This document shows, one piece after another, positions 51,011 to 59,457 of a DNA stretch of 64,000 nucleotides (its first letter is position 1; every line of letters begins with the position of its first letter). A model generated the notes under the pieces. The model was not told where the DNA came from and ran no database searches. It saw only the letters and a list, made by a program, of their open reading frames with translations. Origin of the DNA: JAAZLS01 sp964463285 (GTDB taxonomy: Bacteria; Bacillota; Dethiobacteria; DTU022); contig CAYXBB010000002.1 in assembly GCA_964463285.1 (NCBI GenBank), positions 13,072 through 77,071 of the forward strand, in the 5' to 3' direction. The position numbers and the translations under genes were made by a program.

Positions 51011-52687
51011 CTATTTGCTTATATTTTTTTTATTTGAGAAAAATGTACGGCGCAGGTATTTTCGGATCTTGCGATTGGCACTACTCTGGCTAATACCTAA
51101 AGCATGTGCAACTTTGTACGAGCTTCCTAGCTCACGATAGCTCTTAATAATCAGATCCTGTTCAACTGCAGCAAGGATTTCCGCCAGAGTTTGCCCTGGG
51201 GGGGCTGCATGGGAGATAATATGGGCGGGTAATTGTTGAATAGTTACGGTATCGGAGGAAGACATTACTATAAGATGTTCCATAGTATGTTTTAATTCCC
51301 TAATATTACCCGGCCAAGCATAAGAAGAAAGTACTTCCAAAGCTTCTGAACTTAATTGCAAAGAGCGCTTATACTTGCGGGCGTATTGGGTAAGAAAATG
51401 GTTGATTAATATCGGAATATCCTCCCTCCGCTCATTAAGGGGCGGGATATTTATTGAAAGAACATGTAAACGGTAGTATAGGTCCTCTCGAAAAGTGCCT
51501 TTATAGATCATTTCTCTTAAGTCACGGTTAGTGGCGGCAATAATATGCACGTCAATATGCTTTACCTCGTTGGAGCCAATCGGGGTGAAGGTCTGCTCTT
51601 CGATTACCTGCAATAGCTTGGGTTGTAAGTCTCCGGGAATTTCAGCGATCTCATCTAGAAAAATAGTTCCCCCGTCAGCTAAAGTAAAAAGGCCCGCTTT
51701 TCCCCGGGGACTGGCTCCAGTAAAGGCACCAGGTTTATAGCCGAATAATTCCGACTCCAACAGTTCTCTAGGTAGGGCGGCACAGTTAACTTTTAAATAT
51801 GGCTTTTCCTTGCGCTCGCTCAGGCGATGAATATATTTTGCCACCAGATCTTTACCGGTGCCGGAATCCCCTAACAGCAAAACGGTGCTATCGGTGCGGG
51901 CTATTTTTTGGGCCATGTTCAGAATATCGACCATGGGGGACTCGGCTGAGAATACCGGATATTCTCCTTTTCCCCGAGAAACCCGGGGTTGGCGTTTTTC
52001 CCTTGTACCTGAAACTATTGCTTTTATCTGCCGGTAGCTATTTTTCATATCGTCTAAGGCAGTAATATCTCGCGAGTTACAAATAACCATTTTAATTTCC
52101 CCTTCTGGAGAAAAAACCGGAGAAGCAGTGATCATCAACCGCTTGCCCAGTGCAGTTTCTTGCTCAATGGTAATCGATTTCTTCTCTTTTAAAACCAGGG
52201 GGGTTACCGCCGGGTGGTAGATGCCTCGTTCTTCAAGCTCCCAAACACTTTTTCCGATAAGCTCGTCTACCGGCACACCATAATTTTTCTCGCTAACCGG
52301 GTTAGCATATATTGTAATCCCCTGGCCATCAGTAACATAAACCTCGTCACAGGCATTATTCATGATCGCCTGGTAGAAGGCTATTTCTTGACGCATCCGG
52401 TCAATCTCTAAATCGGTTTTTCTGTTTCCCGGGGAATATTTTTCCACCAGTGCCAGGTAATAGTTACCGGCCGGGTCTGAAATCTCACTAAGGTCAACAT
52501 GCCATATTTCTTGCGAATGACAAAAGGAAGCAAAGGCGTTATTTCTAAAAGGAGTACCCGGCAACATGGTGTTCCAACCCACCCCATGATCAATCGGTAA
52601 TATACCCTTCAGCGCTTTATGATATAAGAGCACTTTGCCTTTTTCATCAAACAATATAGGTAACAAAGGGTTGTCAACCTTTAACAT
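51011..52687 (-). CDS. Sigma-54-dependent activator with PAS sensor
   Basis: 558 residues: an N-terminal segment of about 100 residues I do not recognise, a PAS domain (about 105-230: YQAIMNNACDEVYVTDGQGI, IGKSVWELEERGIYHP), the AAA+ core with Walker A LLGDSGTGKDLVAKYIH, the sigma-54 contact loop GAFTGA, TIFLDEIAEIPGDLQ and LYYRLHVLSINIPPL, and a TyrR-like helix-turn-helix (KVAHALGISQSSANRKIRKYL). Should sense a small ligand and switch on the promoter at 50496-50511. ATG behind GGGGAG. A TTGACA and a TATAAT lie upstream, at 52779 and 52747. Confidence 0.94.
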   Translation of the reverse strand: MLKVDNPLLPILFDEKGKVLLYHKALKGILPIDHGVGWNTMLPGTPFRNNAFASFCHSQEIWHVDLSEISDPAGNYYLALVEKYSPGNRKTDLEIDRMRQEIAFYQAIMNNACDEVYVTDGQGITIYANPVSEKNYGVPVDELIGKSVWELEERGIYHPAVTPLVLKEKKSITIEQETALGKRLMITASPVFSPEGEIKMVICNSRDITALDDMKNSYRQIKAIVSGTREKRQPRVSRGKGEYPVFSAESPMVDILNMAQKIARTDSTVLLLGDSGTGKDLVAKYIHRLSERKEKPYLKVNCAALPRELLESELFGYKPGAFTGASPRGKAGLFTLADGGTIFLDEIAEIPGDLQPKLLQVIEEQTFTPIGSNEVKHIDVHIIAATNRDLREMIYKGTFREDLYYRLHVLSINIPPLNERREDIPILINHFLTQYARKYKRSLQLSSEALEVLSSYAWPGNIRELKHTMEHLIVMSSSDTVTIQQLPAHIISHAAPPGQTLAEILAAVEQDLIIKSYRELGSSYKVAHALGISQSSANRKIRKYLRRTFFSNKKNISK

Positions 52688-52885
52688 GGCCTGTACTCCC
52701 CGTTATATTTTCAGATGCTAGCGGTAAAAATGAGATCGAAAATTATAAGGTAACTAACCCTGATCTGGTAGTCTGTCAAAACATTCGGAGCGTTGATGGA
52801 TGTTGTCGCCGGTGCGCCTAGTGTAAATATTCTAACATGGGCAATCAGCTGAGTCAACGGCGGGTTGTCGGAGATGGGGTGTTTC

Positions 52886-52925
52886 CAGCAAAGCCCGGTT
52901 TAAAGCACCGAGCCCGCAAACTTTT
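52886..52925. repeat. Intergenic repeat, copy B
   Basis: GTGTTTCCAGCAAAGCCCGG then TTTAAAGCACCGAGCCCGCA, sharing its core with the copy at 50525-50570. Lies just before the tRNA gene end. Confidence 0.5.
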
Positions 52926-52932
52926 TAAAATA

Positions 52933-53008
52933 TGGAGCTGAAGAGGGGATTCGAACCCCTGACCTGCTGATTACGAATCAGCTGCTCTACCGGCTGAGCT
53001 ACTTCAGC
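52933..53008 (-). tRNA. tRNA-Thr (CGT anticodon)
   Basis: 76-base cloverleaf on the minus strand beginning GCTGAAGTAGCTCAG and ending with encoded CCA. Acceptor GCTGAAG/CTTCAGC, anticodon stem GCTGA/TCAGC with loop TTCGTAA (anticodon CGT, reads ACG), and T arm with GGTTCGAATCC. A single tRNA, not in a cluster. Confidence 0.97.
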
Positions 53009-53075
53009 TTGTATGGAAGATCGGGATCTTTACCCTCATTTTTGCTACAACGGCTTTATCTTGCTACACAAACAT

Positions 53076-53279
53076 TTAGTGTCCCGTTCCCGTTAATAAT
53101 TGTTCGGCCGCTTTGCTGTTAAACGTGGCCGACCCGGCAGCAGTATGCCGATCAGCGTTTATAATTATAGCCCGGCCTAAACACAAAATCAAGGTAAGCA
53201 TCAAAATTGTGCGGCTTTTTTCCTTCCAGGATGCCCACATACCTGGCGTTATTTCGTGATCCGATTCCCTGCGTACCAT
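53076..53279 (-). CDS. Hypothetical 67-residue protein, doubtful
   Basis: ATG 53279 follows AAGGGAAG. The product has one hydrophobic helix (TILMLTLILCLGRAIII) after a charged N-terminus. It comes right after the UPF0280 gene and could be its fourth operon member, but the promoter at 53164-53192 lies inside it. No family recognised. Confidence 0.25.
   Translation of the reverse strand: MVRRESDHEITPGMWASWKEKSRTILMLTLILCLGRAIIINADRHTAAGSATFNSKAAEQLLTGTGH
53164..53192 (-). promoter_or_regulatory. Promoter upstream of tRNA-Thr
   Basis: On the minus strand TTGATT, 17 bases, TATAAT. The transcript would begin about 150 bases before the tRNA. Confidence 0.6.
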
Positions 53280-53308
53280 TTGTCTTCCCTTGCAAGCCAT
53301 TCGGCACA

Positions 53309-54046
53309 TTAAGGCCGGCACAACTTTACCTCTCCCCAGACCGCCATTTTATCCTCACAAATGATTAGGGCTCCACTGAGCCCCTCCAGGCGGCGGGCAA
53401 ATGCCAGCGTCGGCTGCAAATCCTCGCTGCTCTGAACTAGATTGCCCAGGGCGGTGGCCGCCGCATCGGCCAGCGCCGCCGAGGGAGCAAGGGCCACCGC
53501 CGCATCCGCTCTGCCCAGGCTCAGGGAATGGCCCACCGTGCCCGAGGAGGTGCATATTCCCAGGGGAGTTTGACCGGGATCGACAGAAATAGCCACTTTT
53601 CCGCTCAAAGGAGATTTTCCGGCAAATATTCCCACCGCTACCGGTTCGACAACTTTTAAAAAAATATCCCCTCCATTTTCAACAATAACCTCTGTCGAAA
53701 TTTGCCGCAAGCTGTTGCCGACAGATTCCGCCAGAGTACCGGCTACCGCCGCCATCGGTCCCACCCCCGCCCGGTTGCCGGCCTGGACCATCTTTAAAAT
53801 CAGGTCGGGAGCCGGTCCTTCTAAAAAATAGGGACGGCAGGTGGTTCTAAAATCGGGATGCCGGCGGATAAAAGCTTCGATCTGGCGGCGCTGCCGCCAG
53901 ATCAGTTGTTCGATTTCCCGGGGGAGGGATTCATAAAAGGCCTGCTTGCTGATCCCTATAAAGAGATCCGTTTCTTTAACCGTAACCGTAAAGGAGGTAT
54001 GCTTCCGGCCGGCTCCCAGTCGGCAATAGACCCGCGAGGCGTTCAT
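53309..54046 (-). CDS. UPF0280 (COG2122) ApbE-like protein of the homocysteine cluster
   Basis: 245 residues. Shows MVQAGNRAGVGPMAAVAGTLAESVG, VIVENGGDIFLKV and VGHSLSLGRADAAVALAPSAALADAAATALGN, which parallel the ApbE flavin-transfer fold. Genes of this family travel with the DUF39 and NIL/ferredoxin genes in methanogens and anaerobes that make homocysteine by direct sulfur insertion; its own role is unproved. It overlaps the upstream gene by four bases (ATGA). Confidence 0.9.
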   Translation of the reverse strand: MNASRVYCRLGAGRKHTSFTVTVKETDLFIGISKQAFYESLPREIEQLIWRQRRQIEAFIRRHPDFRTTCRPYFLEGPAPDLILKMVQAGNRAGVGPMAAVAGTLAESVGNSLRQISTEVIVENGGDIFLKVVEPVAVGIFAGKSPLSGKVAISVDPGQTPLGICTSSGTVGHSLSLGRADAAVALAPSAALADAAATALGNLVQSSEDLQPTLAFARRLEGLSGALIICEDKMAVWGEVKLCRP

Positions 54047-54462
54047 TTTGGGCTATCTAGAAGGATCTCCATGGCCCGCGCCGGGCAGGCTTTGATACAG
54101 TGTTCACAGGCCACGCATTTTTCCTCATCGAAGCGGATGGCCATGGAAGGCCTGCTGATGGCCAGTGCCCCGGTGGGACAGACCAGCGAACAGGCTCCAC
54201 ACTGGGTGCAGCGCTCGGATCTCCAAAAGATCTGCTGCTGCAAATTGGTAATGATCAGCCCCTGTTCGCGCAGCCAGAGCAGCGCCTGTTGATATTGTTC
54301 CCGATCACCGCCGATTTCCAACACCAGCCGCCCCTCTTTGCGGGGGTTGATATCGGCGCGCAGTATGTTAACCATCAAATCATAATCCTTCACCAGGTGG
54401 TAAATAAGCGGTTGCTCCACCACGGAAGCCGGAAAGCGAAAGACCAGTTTATGTTTAATCAT
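54043..54462 (-). CDS. NIL-domain 4Fe-4S ferredoxin of the homocysteine cluster
   Basis: 139 residues: an N-terminal NIL/ACT-like domain (LVFRFPASVVEQPLIYHLVK, GGDREQYQQALLWLREQG), then two 4Fe-4S clusters (CTQCGACSLVCP and CVACEHCIKACP). In Methanosarcina the matching protein (MA1822) works with the DUF39 protein to convert aspartate semialdehyde and sulfide to homocysteine. AGGAGG before the ATG; sits between DUF39 and UPF0280 genes in one operon. Confidence 0.93.
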   Translation of the reverse strand: MIKHKLVFRFPASVVEQPLIYHLVKDYDLMVNILRADINPRKEGRLVLEIGGDREQYQQALLWLREQGLIITNLQQQIFWRSERCTQCGACSLVCPTGALAISRPSMAIRFDEEKCVACEHCIKACPARAMEILLDSPK

Positions 54463-54477
54463 CGCTGCAAAATCCTC

Positions 54478-55677
54478 CTAATCTCGCTGCGGAAGCGGCT
54501 TCAGTGTTATATTGGCCTCGGTTGAAGGCAGGGGAGCGGCGGGCCTGGTCAACAGAAACTGCCCGCTGACAATCCATTCCTTTAAGGTCAGAGCGATCTC
54601 CCGAGCCCCGGGAATACTGGAGAGGGGGGCAGTGGGCACTTTCCGGCCATCGATATTAATTGTTCCGCTGTTAAGCTCTGCATAGCTGACCAGCGCCAGT
54701 TCACCGCCTTCGCGGTAAGGATAACCCCGGCTGAAATCGGTGACGGAGGTCATGATGTCCTCATCCTTTACCGCTGTATAGCTCATCATCTCTTCATTTA
54801 AAATCGGAATCGGTATACCGAGACCGACCTGCAAGGTGGACCCGTAACCCAGGAAGCTCAAGCCTCGTACCCAACGCGGGTTCATTCCTTTGAGATCGCC
54901 GATCACGGCCAGGGTTCCCGCCGGCGAGTTGGGCACTCCCCCGGGGTTTCTTTCCACAGTGGGATTATGCTGGGTGCCGTTCCAGACCACGTAACCTATC
55001 CCACCGCCTAAAAAAATACGGGTACCGATGCCCGTGGTTTTCAACAACGGATCATTGAGCAGGGGACTTAACTGGCCGGAAGTGCTGTAATTGGCATTGC
55101 CCAGGTTAGGCTTTAAAATGCCCATGTAGGTGTAGAGTGTTTTTTCAGAAATATTTACGGCGGCGTCATAGTTCTGGTAACAATTGCGGGGGTTAAACAT
55201 GGTGGCTTCATTGATCTCGGCCAGGCGAAAGCTGGTTTCAATTTTTTTTAGCGGATAACAGTCCGTGCCGTAAGAGCCGGCCTCCAGCCTGATTTCCTTG
55301 CCGGCAACCAGATCTTCGATCACATGCCCCCCCCCGTACCTGAATTCGCCGGGGTGGTTGCTGTTACCGGGATCGTTGGGAGACAGAGCAGTCGCTCCGA
55401 TATAAATATCGACCGCCGCCAGGCCAGTGCCGGCCCTAACCCCATTTAAAAATGCTTCGGCAATCTTAATGCGCGGCTTGGAATGCCCCAGATTCAAAAA
55501 CACCCCGGAGGAACACATAGGGCCGAAGGTACCGGTGGTGACCACATCTACTTTGGCCGCCGCCTTCGCGATCCCCTCTTCCGCAACCAGGTCAAGCACC
55601 TCTTCGGCAGTTAAAACCACCGCTTTCCCGGTTTTAATTTTTTCGTTGATCTCTTCATAGGTTCTTTCTACGCCCAT
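54478..55677 (-). CDS. DUF39 homocysteine biosynthesis protein (aspartate-semialdehyde sulfurtransferase)
   Basis: 399 residues of the COG1900/DUF39 family; starts RTYEEINEKIKTGKAVVLTAEEV, with VVTTGTFGPMCSSGVFLN holding the conserved cysteine, GGGHVIEDLVAGKEI, GSYGTDCYPLKK and ATMFNPRNCYQNY. Family founder MA1821 makes homocysteine from aspartate semialdehyde and sulfide. First gene of the three-gene operon, behind GGAGGAGG and an extended -10 promoter. CBS domains found in some relatives are absent. No S-box was seen upstream. Confidence 0.92.
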   Translation of the reverse strand: MGVERTYEEINEKIKTGKAVVLTAEEVLDLVAEEGIAKAAAKVDVVTTGTFGPMCSSGVFLNLGHSKPRIKIAEAFLNGVRAGTGLAAVDIYIGATALSPNDPGNSNHPGEFRYGGGHVIEDLVAGKEIRLEAGSYGTDCYPLKKIETSFRLAEINEATMFNPRNCYQNYDAAVNISEKTLYTYMGILKPNLGNANYSTSGQLSPLLNDPLLKTTGIGTRIFLGGGIGYVVWNGTQHNPTVERNPGGVPNSPAGTLAVIGDLKGMNPRWVRGLSFLGYGSTLQVGLGIPIPILNEEMMSYTAVKDEDIMTSVTDFSRGYPYREGGELALVSYAELNSGTINIDGRKVPTAPLSSIPGAREIALTLKEWIVSGQFLLTRPAAPLPSTEANITLKPLPQRD

Positions 55678-55718
55678 AACCTTACCTCCTCCGGGTTGGA
55701 CCTTTCTATTTATTAAAT

Positions 55719-55747
55719 ATTATAACACTGCCGTCCAGGCAAGTCAC
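55719..55747 (-). promoter_or_regulatory. Promoter of the homocysteine operon
   Basis: On the minus strand GTGACT, 17 bases, then TATAAT with an extended TGT. About 40 bases before the DUF39 start. Confidence 0.6.
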
Positions 55748-55787
55748 CTCCCGGAAAACGTCTTTCCCCACTCCACCGAATTTCCAT

Positions 55788-55828
55788 AATAAAGAAGCAC
55801 CAGCCTGACCGAAACTGCCGGCTGGTGC
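55788..55828 (-). terminator. Terminator of the gap-pgi unit
   Basis: On the minus strand GCACCAGCC and GGCTGGTGC form a 9-bp stem, loop of 14, followed by TTCTTTATT. Starts about 36 bases after the cupin gene stop. Confidence 0.8.
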
Positions 55829-55864
55829 GTAACCCTGCCTCCTTTGTTTTTTCCCATCCGGGCA

Positions 55865-56680
55865 TCATTGTTTAATTGGACAAATTAGCCGCTGATATTC
55901 CTCAAATCTTTCTTTGAATTTTTCCGGTTTTATCAGATAATCCAGCGAGCCGGGATCCTGCCGGTAAGCCCGGTAAATAGGCAGATCGCTGATCAGGCTT
56001 AGCTCGTCAAAGGAGATCGCCGAAGCCTGGTGCAAAGACGGCAAACACCGGTAGCGGTTATTGGGAACAAGCTCCGGCCCCTTCTCCCCCTTCAATTCGA
56101 AATAGCCCCCCCCGCCTTGGACTCGAAAAGGCTCATAAATCGAGGAGAATTCCGCCGCCACCCAGTTGCTCATAATTAACGGATCCTCTCCGGGATTGAT
56201 GGTAATATGCCCGAACCCCGGAGGGATCAACACCTTATCCCCGGGCCTGGCGGTAATCAAAATGATGAGATCGATCTCGTCAACCCGGTCGGAGGCGGGC
56301 CGCTGCAAAAGGTAATGAGCGCGGCCATGAAGGACCTCGTACACCTCCGGGTAGGTAAGCGCCGTCCCAGGCTTGAGAGGATGATAATGACCGGCAGTTT
56401 TAACATATTCACCACCGATAATTCCTGGTCTGATCACCGTGATATCGTAGCGCAATCCCCGGGTGCGGATATCTTCCCGGTCCTTTTTGTAGGCCACCTC
56501 CCGGTACATATAGTAAAGTTCCTCCGGTCCTTCCGCCCGGGGGTTGAACAACACCTCGATCATTTCTTCCCTTCGCCTGACATCAGGCTCGGCCACCACA
56601 AGATCTTCTCTGAACAGTAGTGTTTCCGAATCCCGGCTCCAGGAAATAGAAAGCCCGCTGGGTTTGCTCAAGTCAATCAT
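55865..56680 (-). CDS. pgi: Cupin-type glucose-6-phosphate isomerase
   Basis: 271 residues. Cupin metal-site motifs KTAGHYHPLKPGTALTYPEVYEVLHGRAHYLLQ and PPGFGHITINPG place it in the archaeal-type GPI family, which converts glucose-6-P and fructose-6-P with a bound metal and is unrelated to the common PGI fold. It is longer than most archaeal forms (about 190 residues) through an N-terminal extension and a C-terminal tail. AAGGGG upstream. It lies 43 bases after gap, so both belong to central sugar metabolism. Confidence 0.88.
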   Translation of the reverse strand: MIDLSKPSGLSISWSRDSETLLFREDLVVAEPDVRRREEMIEVLFNPRAEGPEELYYMYREVAYKKDREDIRTRGLRYDITVIRPGIIGGEYVKTAGHYHPLKPGTALTYPEVYEVLHGRAHYLLQRPASDRVDEIDLIILITARPGDKVLIPPGFGHITINPGEDPLIMSNWVAAEFSSIYEPFRVQGGGGYFELKGEKGPELVPNNRYRCLPSLHQASAISFDELSLISDLPIYRAYRQDPGSLDYLIKPEKFKERFEEYQRLICPIKQ

Positions 56681-56723
56681 AAAATTATTTTTCCCCTTTT
56701 ATTTGATAGCCGCCGATTAACGC

Positions 56724-57719
56724 TTATATGTGTTCTGCCAGCAACTCCACCAAATCGGCTACCCGGCAGGAATAAGCCCATTCATTGTCATACCAGGCTA
56801 CCACCCGCGCCAGGTTTCCACCGATCACCATTGTGGACAAACCGTCCACGATAGAGGAATGAGAGTTCCCAATATAGTCGGAGGAAACTAGCGGTTCATC
56901 ACTGTATGCCAGGAAAGGCGATCCCTGGCCGGCTTTTTTAAAAGCTTCATTTATTTCAATTTCCGTAACCTCCCGATTAAGCAGGGCTACAAAATCTACC
57001 AGCGATATAGAAGCCGATGGAATCCGGATGGCAAATCCGTCAATTTTCCCCTTGAGCTCAGGAATGACCACCCCAACAGTTTTGGCCGCACCGGTAGAAG
57101 TGGGAATCGTGGAAAGCCCCGCCGCCCGGGCTCTTCTTAAATCGGAATGGGGCATATCCAGCAATCGCTGGTCGTTGGTATAAGCATGGGTGGTATTCAT
57201 CAGCCCCTTTTGTACTCCAAAGTTCTGGTGCAACACCTGCGCCACCAGTGCCAAAGCATTGGTGGTGCAAGAAGCATTAGAAAGCAGATGATGTTTTGAC
57301 GGTTGATACTGCTGTTCATTTACTCCCAACACTACAGTAATATCTATGTCGCTGGCTGGTGCAGTTATGACTACCTTGCGGGCTCCACCCCGGAGGTGGG
57401 CGGAAACGGCCTCCCGGGAACGAAAAAGCCCGGTGGCTTCGATCACCACCTCTACCCCGGCTTCTTTCCAGGGTATCTGGGCAGGATCCCTTTTTGAAAA
57501 AACTCTGATCCTTTCACCATCCACAATCAACCCATTATCATCCGCTTTTATTTCGGAGTCAAAGATCCCGTACACAGAATCATATTTTAATAAATGCGCT
57601 AAGGTAGCACTTTCAACCAGATCGTTTATCGCCGTCACCTTAAATTTATTCCGTCCCACCGCGGTGCGCATGGTCAACCGGCCGATACGGCCAAATCCAT
57701 TGATGCCGACTTTTAACAT
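56724..57719 (-). CDS. gap: Glyceraldehyde-3-phosphate dehydrogenase, type I
   Basis: 331 residues. NAD domain INGFGRIGRLTMR, catalytic SNASCTTNALA with the active cysteine near 151, THAYTNDQRLLDMPHSDLRRARAA, and WYDNEWAYSCRVADLVELL near the end. Phosphorylating GAPDH of glycolysis/gluconeogenesis. AAGGAGGG upstream. A leader of over 200 bases has an inverted repeat (TTGTAGC...GCTACAA) near 57817-57845 and a GCCGGC hairpin near 57758-57786. Confidence 0.96.
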   Translation of the reverse strand: MLKVGINGFGRIGRLTMRTAVGRNKFKVTAINDLVESATLAHLLKYDSVYGIFDSEIKADDNGLIVDGERIRVFSKRDPAQIPWKEAGVEVVIEATGLFRSREAVSAHLRGGARKVVITAPASDIDITVVLGVNEQQYQPSKHHLLSNASCTTNALALVAQVLHQNFGVQKGLMNTTHAYTNDQRLLDMPHSDLRRARAAGLSTIPTSTGAAKTVGVVIPELKGKIDGFAIRIPSASISLVDFVALLNREVTEIEINEAFKKAGQGSPFLAYSDEPLVSSDYIGNSHSSIVDGLSTMVIGGNLARVVAWYDNEWAYSCRVADLVELLAEHI

Positions 57720-57997
57720 CGATTAGCCCTCCTTAATTATCTAAAGGTTTAGATTTGCCGGCTTCATATTCTAACTGGAGCCGGCTTTGAGTATAACCTA
57801 AAAAACCTAATCGCTTGTAGCTTAGGACGCCAATATGCTACAATATTACCCAATACAAACACAGCCTATTGCCTTATTAATAGTATACCAATATTCATCT
57901 GGTAGCAACCAAGCAGGTCGGTCAAAAACGCCGGGAGCAGTTTAAGAAACGAAACAGACATGCATCGTTAGCTATAAATTTAAGGAGGCCATCGGTA
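57720..57997. other. Divergent region between gap and dapB
   Basis: 278 bases. Holds TTGTAGC...GCTACAA on the minus strand (near 57817-57845), a GCCGGC/GCCGGC hairpin in the gap leader and a TATACT near 57797-57802 as possible gap -10. No CggR-type operator recognised. Confidence 0.4.
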
Positions 57998-58798
57998 TTG
58001 AATAAAATCAATGTTGCAGTAAACGGAGCAGCGGGCAAGATGGGACGTAGCGTGATATCAGCGATTGCAGAGTGTGAGGACCTAAGATTAACGGGTGCAG
58101 TAGATATAATTGAAACTGGGGTGGACATCGGAAAGCTTGCCGGTATAAAACATCTGGGGATACCTGTAACCAACAATTTGCAGGAGTTGCTTCGGCAGAA
58201 AAAACCTGAAGTGCTGGTGGACTTTACCACCCCGATGGCGATAATGGAAAACCTGGAAATATCCCTTAGCCTGCAGGTTACCCCGGTAGTAGGGACTACC
58301 GGCATTTCTGAAAGCGATTTAGCTAAAATTGAACAATGGGTAACAAAATACGGTACCGGGGCAATTATTGCACCCAATTTTGCTTTGGGGGCGATACTGA
58401 TGATGAAGCTGGCCCAAATTTGCGCTCGTTTTTTCCCTCAGGTAGAAATAATCGAACTTCATCATAACGGCAAAATCGATGCCCCCTCGGGAACAGCCAT
58501 CAAAACCGCCCGTCTAATCAACGCTGCCCGGCAGAAAGAGTGTTCTCCAATCAATTCGCTGGAAAAAGTCACCGGGGCCAGGGGCGGGAATTTAGAAGGA
58601 ATACATATACATAGTGTCCGCCTTCCGGGACTGGTGGCCCACCAGGAGGTTATATTTGGGGGAGAGGGCCAGATTTTAACCATTAGACACGAATCGCTAA
58701 ACCGCTGCTCTTTTCTGCCGGGGATATTGCAGGCCATACGTAAAGCCCCCACTGTAAAACAGCTGATTTATGGGATGGAAAACCTCCTGGAGATTTAA
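57998..58798 (+). CDS. dapB: 4-hydroxy-tetrahydrodipicolinate reductase
   Basis: 266 residues. Second committed step of lysine and diaminopimelate synthesis, also needed for spore dipicolinate. Has VNGAAGKMGRSVISAI (nucleotide site), DFTTPMAIMENLEI, GTTGISESDLAKIEQ, the catalytic EIIELHHNGKIDAPSGTA and IHSVRLPGLVAHQEV. TTG start nine bases after AAGGAGG. Stands alone on the plus strand, divergent from gap. Confidence 0.95.
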   Translation: MNKINVAVNGAAGKMGRSVISAIAECEDLRLTGAVDIIETGVDIGKLAGIKHLGIPVTNNLQELLRQKKPEVLVDFTTPMAIMENLEISLSLQVTPVVGTTGISESDLAKIEQWVTKYGTGAIIAPNFALGAILMMKLAQICARFFPQVEIIELHHNGKIDAPSGTAIKTARLINAARQKECSPINSLEKVTGARGGNLEGIHIHSVRLPGLVAHQEVIFGGEGQILTIRHESLNRCSFLPGILQAIRKAPTVKQLIYGMENLLEI

Positions 58799-58908
58799 CC
58801 ATTCGGCCGGCTTCATTGTTTTTTCCCCCTGCCGTATAATTTATCTAACCCAATGCTACAATAAGAAAGCCAAACAGGCAGAATTACTGGTAAGGGGTAA
58901 ATTATAAA

Positions 58909-59355
58909 ATGGGCTTTCCACTTTGGCCGCTGCTATTGGCGGCATTTGCCGGAATAACAATGGCTTTTCAGGGGGCACTGAACGCCTCCCTGGGCAAGGT
59001 GGTAGGTTCATTGGAATCAACCTTAATGGTCCACCTGATCGGAACAGTGACCGTGGCTATTCCGTTCTTGTTGTGTAAAAGAGGAAAAGGTGGGCTGGTA
59101 CACCTGGAACAGGCTCCCTGGTACACCCTGTTGGGCGGAGTATTGGGGGTGGCCATCATCGCCGCGGTGCTGCTAAGTATCCCCAAAGCCGGGGTAGCCA
59201 ACACCACCACCGCAATTATTATTGGCCAGGTGGTGACCGCCATGCTTATTGATAATTTCGGGCTGTTTGGACTGGAACAGGTCTCATTGTCGTGGTGTAA
59301 AGGGGTGGGTTTGCTGTTTCTGGCTGCCGGAGGCTACTTGTTGCTAAATCACTAG
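58909..59355 (+). CDS. DMT-superfamily membrane protein (DUF606/YdcZ-like)
   Basis: 148 residues with five membrane helices and the conserved LAAFAGITMAFQGALNASLGK start, LLGGVLGVAIIAAVLLSIPKAGVANTTTAIIIGQVVTAMLIDNFG. Members act singly or as pairs; substrates are not known. AAGGGG before the ATG. 110 bases after dapB, with a TATAAT at 58838 as possible -10. Confidence 0.85.
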   Translation: MGFPLWPLLLAAFAGITMAFQGALNASLGKVVGSLESTLMVHLIGTVTVAIPFLLCKRGKGGLVHLEQAPWYTLLGGVLGVAIIAAVLLSIPKAGVANTTTAIIIGQVVTAMLIDNFGLFGLEQVSLSWCKGVGLLFLAAGGYLLLNH

Positions 59356-59457
59356 ATTTATTCTCCGGTAGAAAATCTCATTACTGAAAACCCCAACAGT
59401 TATTTTTTATTATCAAAACTGGTTCCCTATAGGTAACAATTTGAAAACTCTGTATAC

